Assembly (NCBI RefSeq): GCF_018687575.1
Contig: NZ_CP061297.1
Coordinates: 688,821-752,820, forward strand
Direction of reading: 5' to 3'
From: Polynucleobacter asymbioticus
Lineage (GTDB): Bacteria > Pseudomonadota > Gammaproteobacteria > Burkholderiales > Burkholderiaceae
Length of the DNA: 64,000 nt
The position numbers were made by a program, and so were the translations under genes. Numbering within the stretch: the stretch's first letter is position 1; every line of letters begins with the position of its first letter. Of the stretch, positions 1 through 11,158 are shown in pieces. The notes under the pieces were generated by a model that made no database searches, had not been told where the DNA came from, and saw nothing but the letters and a program-made list of their open reading frames with translations.

Positions 1-2
1 TA

Positions 3-296
3 GCTGATGATGGCCGCATTGTGATTATTGCGATCATGGGCGGATCAAAGGCTGAAGTGAATACGGGGCAAATTTTGCGTCGCCGTTTAACTATTACTGG
101 TTCTACCTTGCGCCCACGTCCAGTGTCATTCAAGAAACAGATTACCCAGCAGTTACATGCGCGCATCTGGCCTTTGTTAGATGCAGGTAAGTTAAAGCCA
201 GTGATTTATAAAACATTCACCTTAGACCAAGCGGCTGATGCCCATCGTTTGATGGAGTCCTCTGAGCACGTTGGCAAGATTGTGTTGACCGTTTAA
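3..296 (+). CDS. NAD(P)H:quinone oxidoreductase, C-terminal fragment
   Basis: The reading frame is open from the left edge and stops at TAA 294-296, so only about the last 97 residues are present. The fragment carries the end of a Rossmann fold (IVIIAIMGG), then the stretch RRRLTITGSTLRPR and the ending KIVLTV typical of the PIG3/QOR branch of zinc-independent medium-chain dehydrogenases. These soluble enzymes reduce quinones with NAD(P)H. tpiA starts 17 bases downstream on the same strand, an arrangement I recall from Burkholderiaceae. The GTG at 21 is internal, not the true start. Confidence 0.8.
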   Translation, partial: ADDGRIVIIAIMGGSKAEVNTGQILRRRLTITGSTLRPRPVSFKKQITQQLHARIWPLLDAGKLKPVIYKTFTLDQAADAHRLMESSEHVGKIVLTV

Positions 297-313
297 GTAT
301 TGAGCTAGATTTA

Positions 314-1072
314 ATGCGTCCACTCACTGTTATCGGCAATTGGAAAATGAACGGCAGTCTTGCAAGTAATGCAGACTGGGTCAAGACCGTTTGCCGTGGA
401 ATGGAGCAGGGGATGCCAGCAGGTCGCAAATATGCGGTTTGTGTGCCGGCACCTTACTTGGCGCAATGTGGTGATTTGATTCATGAATGCTCATTAGCTT
501 TTTTAAGCTTAGGAGCTCAAGATGCTTCAGCTTATGCTGACGGCGCGTATACCGGTGAAGTGGCTGCCTCTATGCTCAAGGAATTAAATTGCGGCTACGT
601 CATTGTTGGTCATTCTGAGCGTCGCCAATACCATCAGGAGACTGATGAGCAGGTAGCTGACAAAGCACTTCAGGTGCTCGACAATGGCATGATCCCAGTG
701 ATTTGTGTCGGTGAGTCTGCTGATGAGCGTAACTCTGGCCGTGAGATTGAGGTGGTACGAGGTCAAATTTCAAAGCAGGTCGCGATTTTGCAAGACCGTT
801 TAGCTGACTGCCTAATTGCTTATGAGCCTATTTGGGCCATTGGTACGGGTAAGGTTGCAAGCGCTCAGATGGCTCAGGATATGCACCGAGCAATTCGCTT
901 GCAATTGGCTGAATTTGATGAAGATGTAGCGTCCCATGTGGGAATTTTGTATGGCGGCAGTGTCAAACCTGATAATGCCGTTGAACTGTTTGCAATGCCG
1001 GATATTGATGGTGGATTGATTGGGGGCGCTTCATTGAACCCTCAAGATTTTCTAGCCATTTGTCAGGCCTAG
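314..1072 (+). CDS. tpiA: triose-phosphate isomerase
   Basis: Interconverts dihydroxyacetone phosphate and glyceraldehyde 3-phosphate in cytoplasmic glycolysis and gluconeogenesis. The 252-residue protein has the full TIM-barrel signature: N-K pair in GNWKMNG with Lys11, the catalytic His100 in VGHSERR, Glu171 in AYEPIWAIGTGK, and the phosphate-binding GGS and GGLIGGASL loops near the C terminus. Length matches the family. The ATG at 314 puts GNWKMNG at the usual distance from the N terminus. It is followed by secG 22 bases later, with a possible weak terminator overlapping the stop codon. Confidence 0.97.
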   Translation: MRPLTVIGNWKMNGSLASNADWVKTVCRGMEQGMPAGRKYAVCVPAPYLAQCGDLIHECSLAFLSLGAQDASAYADGAYTGEVAASMLKELNCGYVIVGHSERRQYHQETDEQVADKALQVLDNGMIPVICVGESADERNSGREIEVVRGQISKQVAILQDRLADCLIAYEPIWAIGTGKVASAQMAQDMHRAIRLQLAEFDEDVASHVGILYGGSVKPDNAVELFAMPDIDGGLIGGASLNPQDFLAICQA

Positions 1073-1079
1073 ATTTTTT
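1051..1079 (+). terminator. possible weak terminator across the tpiA stop codon
   Basis: TCTAGCC (1051-1057) pairs with GGCCTAGA (1066-1073) with one bulged C and an 8-base loop, followed at once by six T (1074-1079). The hairpin includes the last codons and the TAG of tpiA. It could partly separate tpiA from secG; the bulge makes it modest. Confidence 0.35.
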
Positions 1080-1094
1080 AATTGGAGATAAGCC

Positions 1095-1442
1095 ATGGAA
1101 TGGTTTAAGACTTTATTGATCGTTTTGCAGGTAATTTCAGCTTTGGCTGTGATCCTGCTTGTGTTGCTTCAACAGGGTAAGGGTGCTGATATGGGTGCCG
1201 CTTTTGGCTCTGGATCCTCTGGTAGCCTTTTTGGCGCGAGCGGATCAGCCAATTTCCTGTCCCACACAACCGCTATTTTTGCGGCAGTCTTTTTTGTCTG
1301 CACTTTGGGGATTACTTGGATTGGGAATAAAAAGGAAGTTAGTCCTGGTGTTTTGTCTGGCACGGTAGCGCCTGTAGTGGCTCCAGCCCCAGCGCCAATT
1401 GAACCACCTCAAGACCCAAGCAAGCCAGCGGTTCCGAAGTAA
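1095..1442 (+). CDS. secG: preprotein translocase subunit SecG
   Basis: Small accessory subunit of the SecYEG protein-conducting channel in the inner membrane. The 115-residue product has two hydrophobic segments (about residues 4-25 and 55-76) joined by the Gly/Ser-rich loop with GSGSSGSLFGASGSANFL that marks SecG. The C-terminal 35 residues are Pro/Ala-rich and probably disordered, as in many betaproteobacteria. A GGAGAT ribosome-binding site lies just upstream of the ATG. The neighbours tpiA and tRNA-Leu match the remembered Burkholderiaceae order. Confidence 0.95.
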   Translation: MEWFKTLLIVLQVISALAVILLVLLQQGKGADMGAAFGSGSSGSLFGASGSANFLSHTTAIFAAVFFVCTLGITWIGNKKEVSPGVLSGTVAPVVAPAPAPIEPPQDPSKPAVPK

Positions 1443-1526
1443 AAAATAGCTTTTAAGCACTCTGTACCCCTATTTTTGGGGTAACTCAGTGGTGCAATGC
1501 AGTAGAATTGACAGGTTTTACAAGAT

Positions 1527-1611
1527 GCCGACGTGGTGAAATTGGTAGACACGCTATCTTGAGGGGGTAGTGGCTTAGGCTGTGCGAGTTCGAGTCTCGC
1601 CGTCGGCACCA
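1527..1611 (+). tRNA. tRNA-Leu (anticodon GAG)
   Basis: An 85-base cloverleaf including encoded CCA. The acceptor stem pairs GCCGACG (1527-1533) with CGTCGGC (1601-1607), followed by ACCA. The anticodon stem CTATC/GGTAG encloses TTGAGGG, placing GAG at 1561-1563. A long variable arm and the GTTCGAGTC T-arm make it a class II leucine tRNA. A TAGAAT hexamer at 1503-1508 could be its -10 box. No clear terminator separates it from nuoA. Confidence 0.97.
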
Positions 1612-1720
1612 GATTGTAAAATTTGTAGGGATTTATGCTGTAAATCAATGCTTTATGTAGTTGAGTAAATGATAATTTGCTGTTTCTTAAGATTTGTCAG
1701 ACGAACGACTCAGGACCATT

Positions 1721-2080
1721 TTGAATCTCGCTAATTACTTTCCTGTTCTGCTTTTTATCCTCGTAGGTATTGGGGTGGGCTTAGTCCCCATGTTCCTCGG
1801 AAAAGTCTTGGCTCCCTCAAAGCCAGATTCTGAAAAGCTGTCTCCATATGAGTGCGGTTTTGAAGCATTCGAAGATGCACGTATGAAGTTCGACGTGCGT
1901 TATTACCTCATCGCCATCCTATTTATCTTATTTGACTTAGAAACTGCATTCCTATTTCCATGGGGTGTAGCTCTTCGCGATATTGGCTGGTTTGGCTACG
2001 CCTCTATGGTGATTTTCTTATTGGAATTCATTGTGGGCTTCGTATATATCTGGAAAAAGGGCGCTCTCGACTGGGAGTGA
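1721..2080 (+). CDS. nuoA: NADH-quinone oxidoreductase subunit A
   Basis: Membrane subunit of proton-pumping complex I. It has three transmembrane segments and the conserved loop [20 protein letters not shown] (about residues 42-61), which helps form the quinone-site region. I chose the TTG at 1721 because AGGA (1712-1715) lies five bases upstream and the product is then 119 residues beginning [12 protein letters not shown], the usual start and length. An in-frame TTG at 1694 would add nine residues but has a weaker binding site. First gene of the 14-gene nuo operon. Confidence 0.93.
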
Positions 2081-2085
2081 TAGAT

Positions 2086-2568
2086 ATGGCACTAGAAGGC
2101 GTTCTCAAAGAAGGATTTGTTACTACCACTGCAGACCAGTTAATCAACTGGACACGTAATGGTTCTTTATGGCCAATGACTTTTGGCCTTGCTTGCTGCG
2201 CTGTTGAAATGATGCACGCAGGCGCATCCCGTTATGACTTGGACCGATTTGGCGTGGTGTTTCGCCCATCTCCACGTCAATCAGATCTCATGATTGTTGC
2301 TGGTACCTTGTGTAACAAGATGGCTCCAGCGCTGCGTAAAGTTTATGACCAAATGCCTGAGCCACGTTGGGTTATCTCCATGGGCTCTTGCGCTAATGGT
2401 GGTGGTTATTACCATAACTCGTATTCAGTAGTGCGCGGCTGTGACCGCATTGTCCCAGTCGATATTTATGTTCCTGGCTGCCCTCCCACTGCAGAAGCAC
2501 TGATCTACGGAATTATTCAGTTGCAATCTAAGATTGCTCGCACTAGCACGATTGCGCGGAAGGCTTAA
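2086..2568 (+). CDS. nuoB: NADH-quinone oxidoreductase subunit B
   Basis: Peripheral-arm subunit that holds iron-sulfur cluster N2, the last electron carrier before quinone. The four cluster cysteines are visible: the adjacent pair in LACCAVEMM, one in GSCANGG and one in VPGCPP. The ATG at 2086, five bases after the nuoA stop, gives 160 residues, the family length. The frame is open further upstream to 1960, but that extension overlaps nuoA and has no family similarity. Confidence 0.97.
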
Positions 2569-2571
2569 ACC

Positions 2572-3171
2572 ATGTCAGATCGTTTAGTTCAACTCGCCGC
2601 CAACCTAGAAAAAGTTTTAGGTAAGCGCGCTCAATCTATTGAAGTCGCTTTGGGTGAAGTGACTGTAGTGCTTAATGCAGACACCTATTTTGAATCCGCC
2701 ATGTTATTGCGTGATGAGCCTTCATTGGCTTTTGAGCAATTGATTGATTTGTGCGGCGTGGACTATCAGGATTACCGTGAAGGACAGTGGGGCGGTCAGC
2801 GTTTCGCTGTTGTGACTCACCTCCTGTCAGTAGCCCACAACTGGCGTTTACGTGTCCGCGTATTTGCACCAGAAGATGCTTATCCAGTAGTTGCCTCGCT
2901 CACTCCCGTCTGGGCTGCAGCTAATTGGTTTGAGCGTGAGGCGTTTGACCTCTACGGCATCTTGTTTGATGGCCATGAAGACTTGCGTCGCATCTTGACT
3001 GATTATGGTTTCATCGGTCATCCATTTAGAAAAGATTTCCCTATCTCTGGAAACGTAGAAATGCGTTACGACCCAGAGTTAAAGCGTGTGGTGTATCAGC
3101 CTGTCACGATTGAAGCGCGTGAAATCACGCCTCGTGTCGTGCGCGAAGAGCAGTACGGAGGTCCGGTTTAA
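2572..3171 (+). CDS. nuoC: NADH-quinone oxidoreductase subunit C
   Basis: Hydrophilic 30-kDa-type subunit of complex I that packs against NuoD in the connecting arm. At 199 residues it is the stand-alone form, not the NuoCD fusion of enterobacteria. The signature region near residues 118-160 contains [12 protein letters not shown] and [20 protein letters not shown]. It begins three bases after nuoB and ends three bases before nuoD, consistent with translational coupling. Confidence 0.97.
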   Translation: MSDRLVQLAANLEKVLGKRAQSIEVALGEVTVVLNADTYFESAMLLRDEPSLAFEQLIDLCGVDYQDYREGQWGGQRFAVVTHLLSVAHNWRLRVRVFAPEDAYPVVASLTPVWAAANWFEREAFDLYGILFDGHEDLRRILTDYGFIGHPFRKDFPISGNVEMRYDPELKRVVYQPVTIEAREITPRVVREEQYGGPV

Positions 3172-3174
3172 GTC

Positions 3175-4428
3175 ATGGCACAAATTAAGAACTACACCCT
3201 CAACTTTGGCCCTCAGCATCCAGCGGCACATGGCGTATTACGCTTAGTGCTTGAGCTTGATGGTGAAGTCATTCAGCGCGCTGACCCGCATATTGGTTTA
3301 TTGCATCGCGCTACAGAAAAATTAGCAGAGACACGTACTTGGATTCAAAACGTTCCATACATGGATCGTCTGGACTATGTGTCGATGATGTCCAATGAGC
3401 ATGCTTACGTGATGGCAATTGAAAAGTTGCTACAAGTAGATGTGCCATTGCGTGCGCAATATATTCGCGTGATGTACGACGAGTTAACTCGTTTGCTAAA
3501 TCACCTTTTGTGGATTGGTTGTCATGGCTTGGACGTTGGTGCTATGGCCGTATTCTTATATGCCTTCCGCGATCGTGAAGATATTTTTGATATGTACGAA
3601 GCCGTTTCAGGTGCTCGTATGCACGCCGCTTACTACCGTCCAGGTGGCGTCTACCGCGACCTGCCAACGCAGATGGCGCAGTACTCCAAGTCTAAGATTC
3701 GTAGTACCTCTGCGATTAAGCGTTTGAATGAAAACCGCAGCGGCACATTGCTCGATTTCATTGAGCAATTCTCAAATGGTTTTGATGCTAACGTCGATGA
3801 GTATTGCAACCTCTTAACGGATAACCGTATTTGGAAACAACGCTTGGTAGGTATTGGTGTTGTCTCTCCTGAGCGCGCTTTGCAGCTTGGCTTCACAGGT
3901 CCTATGTTGCGTGGTTCTGGTATTGAGTGGGACTTGCGCAAGAAGCAACCCTACGAAACTTACGACAAACTCGACTTTGATATTCCAGTGGGTGTGAATG
4001 GTGATTCTTATGATCGCTATTTAGTGCGTATGGAAGAAATGCGTCAATCCAATCGCATCATTAAGCAATGCGTAGCTTGGCTCAAAGCAAATGATGGTCC
4101 AGTCATGAGTGATAACCATAAAGTAGCTCCACCGAAGCGTGTGGATATGAAAACCAATATGGAAGAGTTGATTCACCATTTCAAACTCTTTACTGAAGGT
4201 ATGCACGTTCCTGATGGTGAGGCTTACTCCGCTGTTGAGCATCCAAAAGGTGAGTTTGGTATTTACTTGATTTCTGATGGTGCGAACAAGCCATACCGTA
4301 TGAAGATTCGTGCACCAGGATTTGTTCACTTATCTGCAATGGATGAGATGTCACGTGGTCATATGTTGGCTGATGCTGTAACCATTATTGGTACCCAAGA
4401 TATTGTGTTCGGGGAGATTGACCGCTAA
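3175..4428 (+). CDS. nuoD: NADH-quinone oxidoreductase subunit D
   Basis: The 49-kDa-type subunit that forms the quinone-reaction cavity with NuoB. The 417-residue protein opens with [22 protein letters not shown], which includes the conserved HPAAHG loop, followed by [14 protein letters not shown] and [13 protein letters not shown]. The C-terminal half has [17 protein letters not shown] and ends GEIDR, the usual terminus for the family. No hydrogenase-type nickel cysteines are present, as expected. Confidence 0.97.
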   Translation: MAQIKNYTLNFGPQHPAAHGVLRLVLELDGEVIQRADPHIGLLHRATEKLAETRTWIQNVPYMDRLDYVSMMSNEHAYVMAIEKLLQVDVPLRAQYIRVMYDELTRLLNHLLWIGCHGLDVGAMAVFLYAFRDREDIFDMYEAVSGARMHAAYYRPGGVYRDLPTQMAQYSKSKIRSTSAIKRLNENRSGTLLDFIEQFSNGFDANVDEYCNLLTDNRIWKQRLVGIGVVSPERALQLGFTGPMLRGSGIEWDLRKKQPYETYDKLDFDIPVGVNGDSYDRYLVRMEEMRQSNRIIKQCVAWLKANDGPVMSDNHKVAPPKRVDMKTNMEELIHHFKLFTEGMHVPDGEAYSAVEHPKGEFGIYLISDGANKPYRMKIRAPGFVHLSAMDEMSRGHMLADAVTIIGTQDIVFGEIDR

Positions 4429-4451
4429 TACAGCGCGCCAAGGATTAATTC

Positions 4452-4958
4452 ATGACAACAACTCTTCAACTTTCAGACAAAACGCTCGCAGATATTGCGC
4501 GCAATGTCGCGAAATACCCTCCAGAACAAAAACAATCCGCAGTGATGGCTGCTCTGATTGCTGCTCAAACCGAAGTAGGTTGGGTTTCACCAGAGGTGAT
4601 TGCTACTGTTGCTCAAATTTTAGAAATGCCCACGATTGCAGTTGATGAAGTGGCTACTTTCTACAACATGTACGACACCAAAAAAATTGGTAAATACAAG
4701 CTAGTGATTTGCACAAACTTGCCTTGCCAGTTGACTCATGGTGAAACTGCAGCTACTTATTTAAAAGAAACTTTAGGCATTGGCTACAACGAGACAACTC
4801 CTTGCGGCACGTTCACCTTGAAAGAGGGTGAGTGCATGGGTGCTTGTGGCGATTCTCCAGTGATGCTGGTCAATAACAAGCGTATGTGCAGTTTCATGAG
4901 TAAAGAAAAGATTGATGCTCTATTAAATGAGCTCCGTGCAGAAGGGAAAGCAGCATGA
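4452..4958 (+). CDS. nuoE: NADH-quinone oxidoreductase subunit E
   Basis: Carries the [2Fe-2S] cluster N1a in the NADH-dehydrogenase module. The four ligands follow the thioredoxin-like ferredoxin pattern: CTNLPC and later CMGACGDSP. Length is 168 residues, normal for the family. Its TGA overlaps the ATG of nuoF by four bases (ATGA), a classic sign of coupled translation of two proteins that bind each other. Confidence 0.96.
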   Translation: MTTTLQLSDKTLADIARNVAKYPPEQKQSAVMAALIAAQTEVGWVSPEVIATVAQILEMPTIAVDEVATFYNMYDTKKIGKYKLVICTNLPCQLTHGETAATYLKETLGIGYNETTPCGTFTLKEGECMGACGDSPVMLVNNKRMCSFMSKEKIDALLNELRAEGKAA

Positions 4959-6253
4959 CCAGCTTGCACGATAGACATATTAAGCCTTTGATTCTTGCTG
5001 GATTGAACGGTGAGAACTGGCGTTTAAAAGATTACGAAAGCCGTGGCGGATATCAGCAGCTGCGTCGCATTATCAATGACAAAGTTGCGCCTGACGCAAT
5101 CATTGCTGAATTAAAAGCTTCATCATTGCGTGGTCGTGGAGGCGCAGGCTTCCCAACTGGATTGAAGTGGAGCTTTATGCCCCGCCAATTCCCTGGCCAA
5201 AAGTATTTAGTTTGCAATAGTGACGAAGGTGAGCCGGGTACATTTAAAGACCGCGACATCATGCGTTACAACCCGCATGCTTTGATTGAGGGCATGATTA
5301 TTGGCGCCTACACAATGGGCATTTCCGTGGGTTACAACTATATCCACGGCGAAATTTGGGAAGTCTATTCTCGTTTCGAAGAGGCGCTTGAAGAAGCCCG
5401 TGCTGCTGGTTATCTGGGCGACAAAATCATGGGAAGTGATTTCAACTTCCAATTGCATGCCTCTCCAGGTTGGGGTGCATACATCTGTGGTGAAGAGACT
5501 GCACTTTTAGAGTCACTAGAAGGCAAGAAGGGTCAGCCGCGCTTTAAGCCGCCATTCCCTGCAAGCTTCGGTTTGTATGGCAAGCCAACCACGATCAATA
5601 ACACTGAAACATTTGCCGCTGTGCCATTCATCATGGCAATTGGTGGCCCAGCGTATTTAGAGTTGGGCAAGCCAAACAACGGTGGTACAAAGATTTTCTC
5701 TATCTCTGGTGATGTCACCTATCCAGGTAACTATGAGATTCCATTGGGCACTCCATTTTCTGAGCTGTTAAAGCTTGCTGGTGGCATGCGAGATGGCATT
5801 CCATTGAAGGCGGTAATCCCTGGTGGATCTTCTTCACCGGTGATTCCTGGCGCTGAGATGATGACCCTCACAATGGATTACGACAGCATTGCGAAAGCAG
5901 GTTCGATGTTGGGATCTGGCGCAGTCATCGTCATGAATGAAACACGTTGTATGGTTCGCGCCTTAGAGCGCCTTTCCTACTTCTATCACGAAGAATCTTG
6001 TGGTCAGTGCACCCCATGTCGCGAGGGTACTGGTTGGTTATGGCGCATCGTTAGCCGAATTGAGCATGGCGAAGGTCGTCCAGAAGATTTGGATTTATTG
6101 AATGATGTGGCAGCCAATATTCAAGGTCGCACGATTTGCGCCTTGGGTGATGCTGCTGCAATGCCGGTTCGTGGCATGTTGAAACATTACATGGATGAAT
6201 TTGCGTATCACGTAGAACATAAGCGCTGCTTAGATTCTGCTAAACCTTTATAA
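4955..6253 (+). CDS. nuoF: NADH-quinone oxidoreductase subunit F (NADH- and FMN-binding)
   Basis: Entry point of electrons: binds NADH, FMN and cluster N3. The glycine-rich NADH loop is [13 protein letters not shown], the FMN region has [13 protein letters not shown] and [13 protein letters not shown], and the N3 ligands are in [13 protein letters not shown] with the fourth cysteine in ICALGDAA. 432 residues, full length. It overlaps nuoE by four bases and is followed by nuoG. Confidence 0.97.
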   Translation: MTSLHDRHIKPLILAGLNGENWRLKDYESRGGYQQLRRIINDKVAPDAIIAELKASSLRGRGGAGFPTGLKWSFMPRQFPGQKYLVCNSDEGEPGTFKDRDIMRYNPHALIEGMIIGAYTMGISVGYNYIHGEIWEVYSRFEEALEEARAAGYLGDKIMGSDFNFQLHASPGWGAYICGEETALLESLEGKKGQPRFKPPFPASFGLYGKPTTINNTETFAAVPFIMAIGGPAYLELGKPNNGGTKIFSISGDVTYPGNYEIPLGTPFSELLKLAGGMRDGIPLKAVIPGGSSSPVIPGAEMMTLTMDYDSIAKAGSMLGSGAVIVMNETRCMVRALERLSYFYHEESCGQCTPCREGTGWLWRIVSRIEHGEGRPEDLDLLNDVAANIQGRTICALGDAAAMPVRGMLKHYMDEFAYHVEHKRCLDSAKPL

Positions 6254-6284
6254 GACATTGAGCACGGGACATCTTAAAGTGAGC

Positions 6285-8600
6285 ATGGTTGAAATCGAAT
6301 TAGATGGTAAGGCAGTAGAAGTTCCGCAAGGTTCGATGGTGATGCACGCCGCGAACAAGCTCGGCACTTATATTCCTCACTTTTGCTATCACAAGAAATT
6401 ATCTATCGCTGCCAACTGCCGTATGTGTTTGGTTGAAGTAGAAAAAGCGCCAAAACCATTACCGGCTTGTGCAACACCAGTGACGCAGGGTATGAAGGTG
6501 TTTACGCATTCTGCTAAAGCGGTTGAAGCCCAGCGCTCTGTGATGGAGTTCCTATTGATCAACCATCCTTTGGATTGCCCAATTTGCGATCAAGGCGGTG
6601 AGTGCCAGTTACAAGATTTGGCGGTTGGTTACGGCAAATCGAATTCACGCTATGAAGAAGATAAGCGTGTGGTGTTTCACAAGAATGTAGGACCACTCAT
6701 CTCTATGCAAGAGATGACCCGCTGTATCCACTGCACCCGTTGCGTACGCTTTGGTCAAGAAGTGGCTGGCGTGATGGAATTAGGTATGGTCAACCGCGGT
6801 GAACATTCTGAGATCACTACTTTTGCCGGTCAAACCATTGATTCAGAGCTATCTGGAAATATGATTGATATTTGTCCAGTTGGCGCCCTGACTAGCAAGC
6901 CGTTCCGCTATGCAGCACGTACCTGGGAATTGGGTCGCAAGCGTTCTGTAAGTCCACATGACAGTCTTGGTGCGAATACGACGATTCAAACAAAAGCTAA
7001 CAAAGTCATGCGTGTCGTTGCTTTAGAAAATGACGCAATTAATGAGTGCTGGATTAGTGACCGTGATCGCTTTGCCTACGAAGGCTTGAATAGCGCAGAT
7101 CGTGTCACAACCCCGATGGTGAAGCAGGGCGGTCAGTGGCTTGAGACTGATTGGCAATCTGCCATGGATTATGTTGCTCATTCACTCAAAACCATTTCCG
7201 CTGAGAGTGGTCCTGAGGCGGTTGCTGCCTTAGCGCATCCGATCTCTAGCACTGAAGAGCTGTATCTCCTCCAGAAGATGATTCGTGGTTTGGGTTCCAA
7301 ACAAGTTGAGACACGCCTACGTCAAACTGACGTAAAAGGCGCAGCTTCCGCCCCTTGGTTAGGCATGCCGATTTCTAAAGTCAGTGAGCTCGATCGTGTT
7401 CTAGTGATTGGTAGCTTCTTGCGTAAAGAACAGCCATTGATTGCTACTCGTTTACGTACCGGCGCAAAGCGTGGCTTACAGGTTTCACGTATTGATGCTG
7501 GTGGCGATGATTGGTTAATTCCTAATACCGGTATCGCTGCTACTCCAAGCGCATGGCTCAATGCACTGAGTGAAGTTGCTTTGGCAGTAGCTAAATCGAA
7601 GTCTGCCACTGCTCCGGCCGGCACACCAAATTTACAGGTATCTGCGACTGCGCAAAAGATTGCAGATAGCTTGCTTTCTGGTGCATCTGCCTCAGTATTG
7701 TTGGGTTCTGCCGCAATCGCGCATCCACAAGCATCTGATTTACATGTACTGGCGCAGTTTATTGCCGAACAAACCGGGGCTACTTTAGGCTTCTTACCGG
7801 TTGGCGGTAATGCGGTTGGTGCTAGCTTAGTGAATGCTAACGGTGTTGGTGTTGAATCAGTTTTGTCTGGTGATCGCCGCGCTGTGATCTTAATGAATAT
7901 CGAGCCAGATTCAGACTTGCCAAATCCTGCCCAAGCTCGTGCTGCATTGGCGAAAGCCAATACCGTGATTGCCTTAAGTGCTTATAAGAGTGCCGATCTT
8001 TTAGAAGTGGCTGATGTGATTCTGCCGATCGCTACCTTCACAGAGACAGTGTCTACTTTTGTGAACTCAGAAGGTCGTGCGCAAACGATTCAACCAGCGG
8101 TAAAACCTTTGGGCGATTCTCGTCCAGCATGGAAAGTTCTTCGTGTTTTAGGTGGGTTGTTGAACTTAGATGGCTTCCTTTACAACATGCCTGAAGAGGT
8201 ATTGGGTGAAGCGCTAGGTGAAAACTATTGCACCAAGTTATCAAATCAATCTACTGCAAGCGGATTGAGCAATGGAAGTGCAGCTGCACCAGCAGGTTTG
8301 GAGCGTTTATCTGATGTTGGTATTTATGCCGGCGATCAAATTGTTCGCCGCTCATCAGCATTGCAGTTAACCCGCGATGCTAAGCGCGGCAATCAAGTTG
8401 GATTAGGTCAAGCACTCTTTAATGAGTTGGGCTTGAAAGAGGGCGATGCTGTGCAAGTGACCCAAGATGGTCAATCCGTAGATTTGCCAGTCACATTAGA
8501 AGCGAACCTAGCTAAGGGTGCTGTCAGAATTTCTGCAGGCACTATGGCTAGCGCTAAATTGGGATCGATGTTTGGTCCTGTAACTGTTAGCAAGGCATAA
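6285..8600 (+). CDS. nuoG: NADH-quinone oxidoreductase subunit G
   Basis: Largest peripheral subunit, with clusters N1b, N4 and N5. The N-terminal ferredoxin domain has its [2Fe-2S] cysteines in [16 protein letters not shown] and PACATP, then the [14 protein letters not shown] motif with one His and three Cys, and [10 protein letters not shown] with CPVGAL. The remainder is a molybdopterin-oxidoreductase-like domain without molybdenum-site residues. I chose ATG 6285 (771 residues, starting MVEIELDG) because family members begin there; in-frame GTG 6279 and TTG 6258 would add 2 or 9 residues. Confidence 0.94.
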   Translation: MVEIELDGKAVEVPQGSMVMHAANKLGTYIPHFCYHKKLSIAANCRMCLVEVEKAPKPLPACATPVTQGMKVFTHSAKAVEAQRSVMEFLLINHPLDCPICDQGGECQLQDLAVGYGKSNSRYEEDKRVVFHKNVGPLISMQEMTRCIHCTRCVRFGQEVAGVMELGMVNRGEHSEITTFAGQTIDSELSGNMIDICPVGALTSKPFRYAARTWELGRKRSVSPHDSLGANTTIQTKANKVMRVVALENDAINECWISDRDRFAYEGLNSADRVTTPMVKQGGQWLETDWQSAMDYVAHSLKTISAESGPEAVAALAHPISSTEELYLLQKMIRGLGSKQVETRLRQTDVKGAASAPWLGMPISKVSELDRVLVIGSFLRKEQPLIATRLRTGAKRGLQVSRIDAGGDDWLIPNTGIAATPSAWLNALSEVALAVAKSKSATAPAGTPNLQVSATAQKIADSLLSGASASVLLGSAAIAHPQASDLHVLAQFIAEQTGATLGFLPVGGNAVGASLVNANGVGVESVLSGDRRAVILMNIEPDSDLPNPAQARAALAKANTVIALSAYKSADLLEVADVILPIATFTETVSTFVNSEGRAQTIQPAVKPLGDSRPAWKVLRVLGGLLNLDGFLYNMPEEVLGEALGENYCTKLSNQSTASGLSNGSAAAPAGLERLSDVGIYAGDQIVRRSSALQLTRDAKRGNQVGLGQALFNELGLKEGDAVQVTQDGQSVDLPVTLEANLAKGAVRISAGTMASAKLGSMFGPVTVSKA

Positions 8601-8608
8601 GGGACGAG

Positions 8609-9682
8609 ATGGATAATTTCTTGAACCTCATTACCACCCAAGGTGAGGCTATCTTTGGCTCACTGTGGCCGCTTGTTTGGGCTTTGGTGCGTATTGTCAT
8701 CATCGTATTACCGATGTTTGGCGCGGTTGCTTACATGACTCTGTGGGAGCGTAAGTTAATCGGCTGGATGCATATCCGTCTTGGACCTAACCGTGTTGGT
8801 CCTTTGGGTTTATTGCAGCCAATCGCTGACGCCTTAAAACTCTTGATGAAGGAGATTATTTCTCCGACTCAAGCAAGCAAGGTACTGTATTTCATTGCGC
8901 CAGTCATGGTGATCATGCCGGCTTTTGCTGCTTGGGCTGTAATTCCTTTCCAAGCCAAAATGGTCTTAGCTGATGTCAATGCTGGATTGCTGTATGTAAT
9001 GGCGATCTCATCCATTGGTGTTTATGGTGTGATCTTGGCGGGTTGGTCATCTAACTCGAAGTACCCATTCCTGGGTGCAATGCGCGCTTCAGCCCAAATG
9101 ATTTCTTATGAGATCGCCATGGGCTTTGCTTTGGTTACCGTGTTACTGACTTCAGGTTCTTTGAACCTCAGCACGATTGTGGCTTCGCAAGAGCAGGGCT
9201 ACTTTGCCAGCATGGGCTTGAATTTCCTCTCTTGGAATTGGTTGCCATTGCTCCCAATGTTTGTGATTTACTTCATCTCTGGTGTTGCCGAAACGAACCG
9301 CCATCCATTTGACGTGGTTGAGGGTGAGTCTGAGATTGTTGCGGGCCACATGGTCGAGTACTCTGGTATGGCCTTCGCGATGTTCTTCTTGGCTGAATAC
9401 GCCAACATGATCTTGATCGCAGCACTGGCATCTACTATGTTCTTGGGTGGCTGGTTGCCTATCGTTGATTTGCCAATCCTGCGTGATATTCCTGGATTCT
9501 TCTGGCTGTTTGCAAAAACCTTCTTCCTCTTGTCATGCGTAATCTGGTTGCGTGCGACTTTGCCACGCTATCGCTATGACCAAATCATGCGTTTGGGTTG
9601 GAAGATCTTTATTCCTATCTCTGTATTCTGGGTAGTTATCGTTGGCGCATGGGTTGTATCCCCATTGAATATTTGGAAATAA
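8609..9682 (+). CDS. nuoH: NADH-quinone oxidoreductase subunit H
   Basis: Membrane subunit at the junction of the two arms; it forms the mouth of the quinone tunnel. The 357-residue protein has about eight transmembrane helices and the conserved loops [32 protein letters not shown] and [20 protein letters not shown], where the acidic residues link quinone reduction to proton pumping. The ATG is eight bases after nuoG. Confidence 0.97.
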   Translation: MDNFLNLITTQGEAIFGSLWPLVWALVRIVIIVLPMFGAVAYMTLWERKLIGWMHIRLGPNRVGPLGLLQPIADALKLLMKEIISPTQASKVLYFIAPVMVIMPAFAAWAVIPFQAKMVLADVNAGLLYVMAISSIGVYGVILAGWSSNSKYPFLGAMRASAQMISYEIAMGFALVTVLLTSGSLNLSTIVASQEQGYFASMGLNFLSWNWLPLLPMFVIYFISGVAETNRHPFDVVEGESEIVAGHMVEYSGMAFAMFFLAEYANMILIAALASTMFLGGWLPIVDLPILRDIPGFFWLFAKTFFLLSCVIWLRATLPRYRYDQIMRLGWKIFIPISVFWVVIVGAWVVSPLNIWK

Positions 9683-9693
9683 GTTGATCAATC

Positions 9694-10185
9694 ATGTTTA
9701 AGAAAATTTCCCAATTCCTCGATAGCTTGATGCTCAAAGATATTTTGACGGGTATGTCGATTACCGGTCGCTATCTCTTTAAGCCAAAAATTACTGTTCA
9801 ATACCCTGAAGAGAAGACGCCGCAGTCTGTTCGCTTCCGCGGTTTACATGCTTTACGCCGTTATGAAAATGGGGAAGAGCGTTGTATTGGTTGCAAACTC
9901 TGCGAGGCAGTTTGTCCTGCTTATGCAATCACGATTGAAACTGCTGAGCGCGATGACGGTACGCGTCGCACCAGCCGTTACGACATTGATCTAACTAAGT
10001 GCATTTTCTGTGGTTTCTGCGAAGAAGCTTGTCCAGTTGATGCCATTGTTGAAACTAATATTTTTGAGTATTTCGGTGATAAACGTGGTGATTTGTATTT
10101 CACTAAAGAAATGCTCTTGGCAGTAGGCGATAAGTATGAAAAAGATATTGCCGCTAATCGCGCAGCTGATGCGCCTTATCGTTAA
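9694..10185 (+). CDS. nuoI: NADH-quinone oxidoreductase subunit I
   Basis: Ferredoxin-like subunit with two [4Fe-4S] clusters (N6a and N6b) that pass electrons towards NuoB. Both eight-residue motifs are intact: [12 protein letters not shown] near residue 70 and [12 protein letters not shown] near residue 110. The N-terminal amphipathic stretch anchors it to the membrane arm. 163 residues, the common length in betaproteobacteria. Confidence 0.97.
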   Translation: MFKKISQFLDSLMLKDILTGMSITGRYLFKPKITVQYPEEKTPQSVRFRGLHALRRYENGEERCIGCKLCEAVCPAYAITIETAERDDGTRRTSRYDIDLTKCIFCGFCEEACPVDAIVETNIFEYFGDKRGDLYFTKEMLLAVGDKYEKDIAANRAADAPYR

Positions 10186-10203
10186 TCGAATAGAGCACAA
10201 CAT

Positions 10204-10851
10204 ATGACATTCGATACCTCTACATTATTTGCAGTTTTCTTTTATGCCTTTGCCGGCCAGTTAGTGCTTTCAGCACTGCGTGTGATTACTGCTCGCAACC
10301 CAGTGCATGCTGCACTGTTCTTGGTCCTAGCCTTTTTCTGCGCCTCCGGTCTGTGGATGTTGCTCAAGGCTGAATTCTTAAGTCTTGCCCTTATTCTTGT
10401 ATACGTTGGCGCCGTGATGGTGCTCTTCTTGTTCGTGGTCATGATGCTCGATCTGGATCTTGAGCATTTACGCCGTGATTTCAAGAAATTCCTACCTGTA
10501 GCTTTCCTGATGGGTGCGGTCATCGTGTTGGAGTTATCCATTGTTTTGATTCGTAGCTTTATCGGTACTAGTGCGCCAGTCCAGCCGATGCTCGAAGAAA
10601 TGACAACCAGCAATACCCAAGCATTGGGTATGCTGATCTTCGTTGATTATGTTTATGCATTCGAAGTTGCCGGAGTTATTCTCTTGGTGGCCATCATTGC
10701 TGCAGTTGCTTTGACCCTGCGTAACCGTAAAGATTCTAAATCGCAAAATATCCATGAGCAGGTGAATGTGAACTCTGCTGATCGCATGCGCATCGTGAAG
10801 ATGGGCTCTGATATGGCTGCAAAGCAAGATGCGCGTGGGGAGAAGAAATGA
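10204..10851 (+). CDS. nuoJ: NADH-quinone oxidoreductase subunit J
   Basis: Membrane subunit with five predicted helices, including the conserved helix around [22 protein letters not shown] that carries the functional pi-bulge glycine. 215 residues with a charged C-terminal tail. Its TGA overlaps the ATG of nuoK by four bases. Confidence 0.95.
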   Translation: MTFDTSTLFAVFFYAFAGQLVLSALRVITARNPVHAALFLVLAFFCASGLWMLLKAEFLSLALILVYVGAVMVLFLFVVMMLDLDLEHLRRDFKKFLPVAFLMGAVIVLELSIVLIRSFIGTSAPVQPMLEEMTTSNTQALGMLIFVDYVYAFEVAGVILLVAIIAAVALTLRNRKDSKSQNIHEQVNVNSADRMRIVKMGSDMAAKQDARGEKK

Positions 10852-11156
10852 CTATTACCCTAGCTCACTACTTAGTGCTTGGCGCAATCTTGTTTGCGAC
10901 TAGCGTGATCGGTATTTTCTTAAACCGTAAGAACATCATCGTTCTGCTAATGGCAATTGAATTGATGCTGCTTGCGGTCAACATGAACTTTGTGGCCTTC
11001 TCTCATTACTTGGGAGATATGGCTGGTCAAGTATTCGTATTCTTTATTTTGACTGTGGCTGCTGCTGAGGCAGCAATCGGCTTGGCAATTTTGGTTGTTC
11101 TCTTCCGTAAGGTCGACACCATTAATGCTGAAGACCTGGACCACCTAAAAGGCTAG
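10848..11156 (+). CDS. nuoK: NADH-quinone oxidoreductase subunit K
   Basis: Small MrpC-like membrane subunit (102 residues, three helices). The helix [15 protein letters not shown] holds the conserved intramembrane glutamate, and a second glutamate lies in [11 protein letters not shown]; both take part in proton transfer. Overlaps nuoJ by four bases and abuts nuoL. Confidence 0.96.
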   Translation: MTITLAHYLVLGAILFATSVIGIFLNRKNIIVLLMAIELMLLAVNMNFVAFSHYLGDMAGQVFVFFILTVAAAEAAIGLAILVVLFRKVDTINAEDLDHLKG

Positions 11157-11158
11157 TG

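Noticed and set aside
1465..1483. TACCCC/GGGGTA hairpin between secG and tRNA-Leu
   Set aside because: Six pairs without a T-run; too weak to call a terminator.
7322..7960. Open frame of 212 codons on the minus strand inside nuoG
   Set aside because: It is fully antisense to a conserved subunit, its composition follows the third-position pattern of nuoG, and it has no ribosome site or family similarity.
10242..10613. Open frame of 123 codons antisense to nuoJ
   Set aside because: Shadow of the membrane-protein codon bias; no start signal and no recognisable domain.
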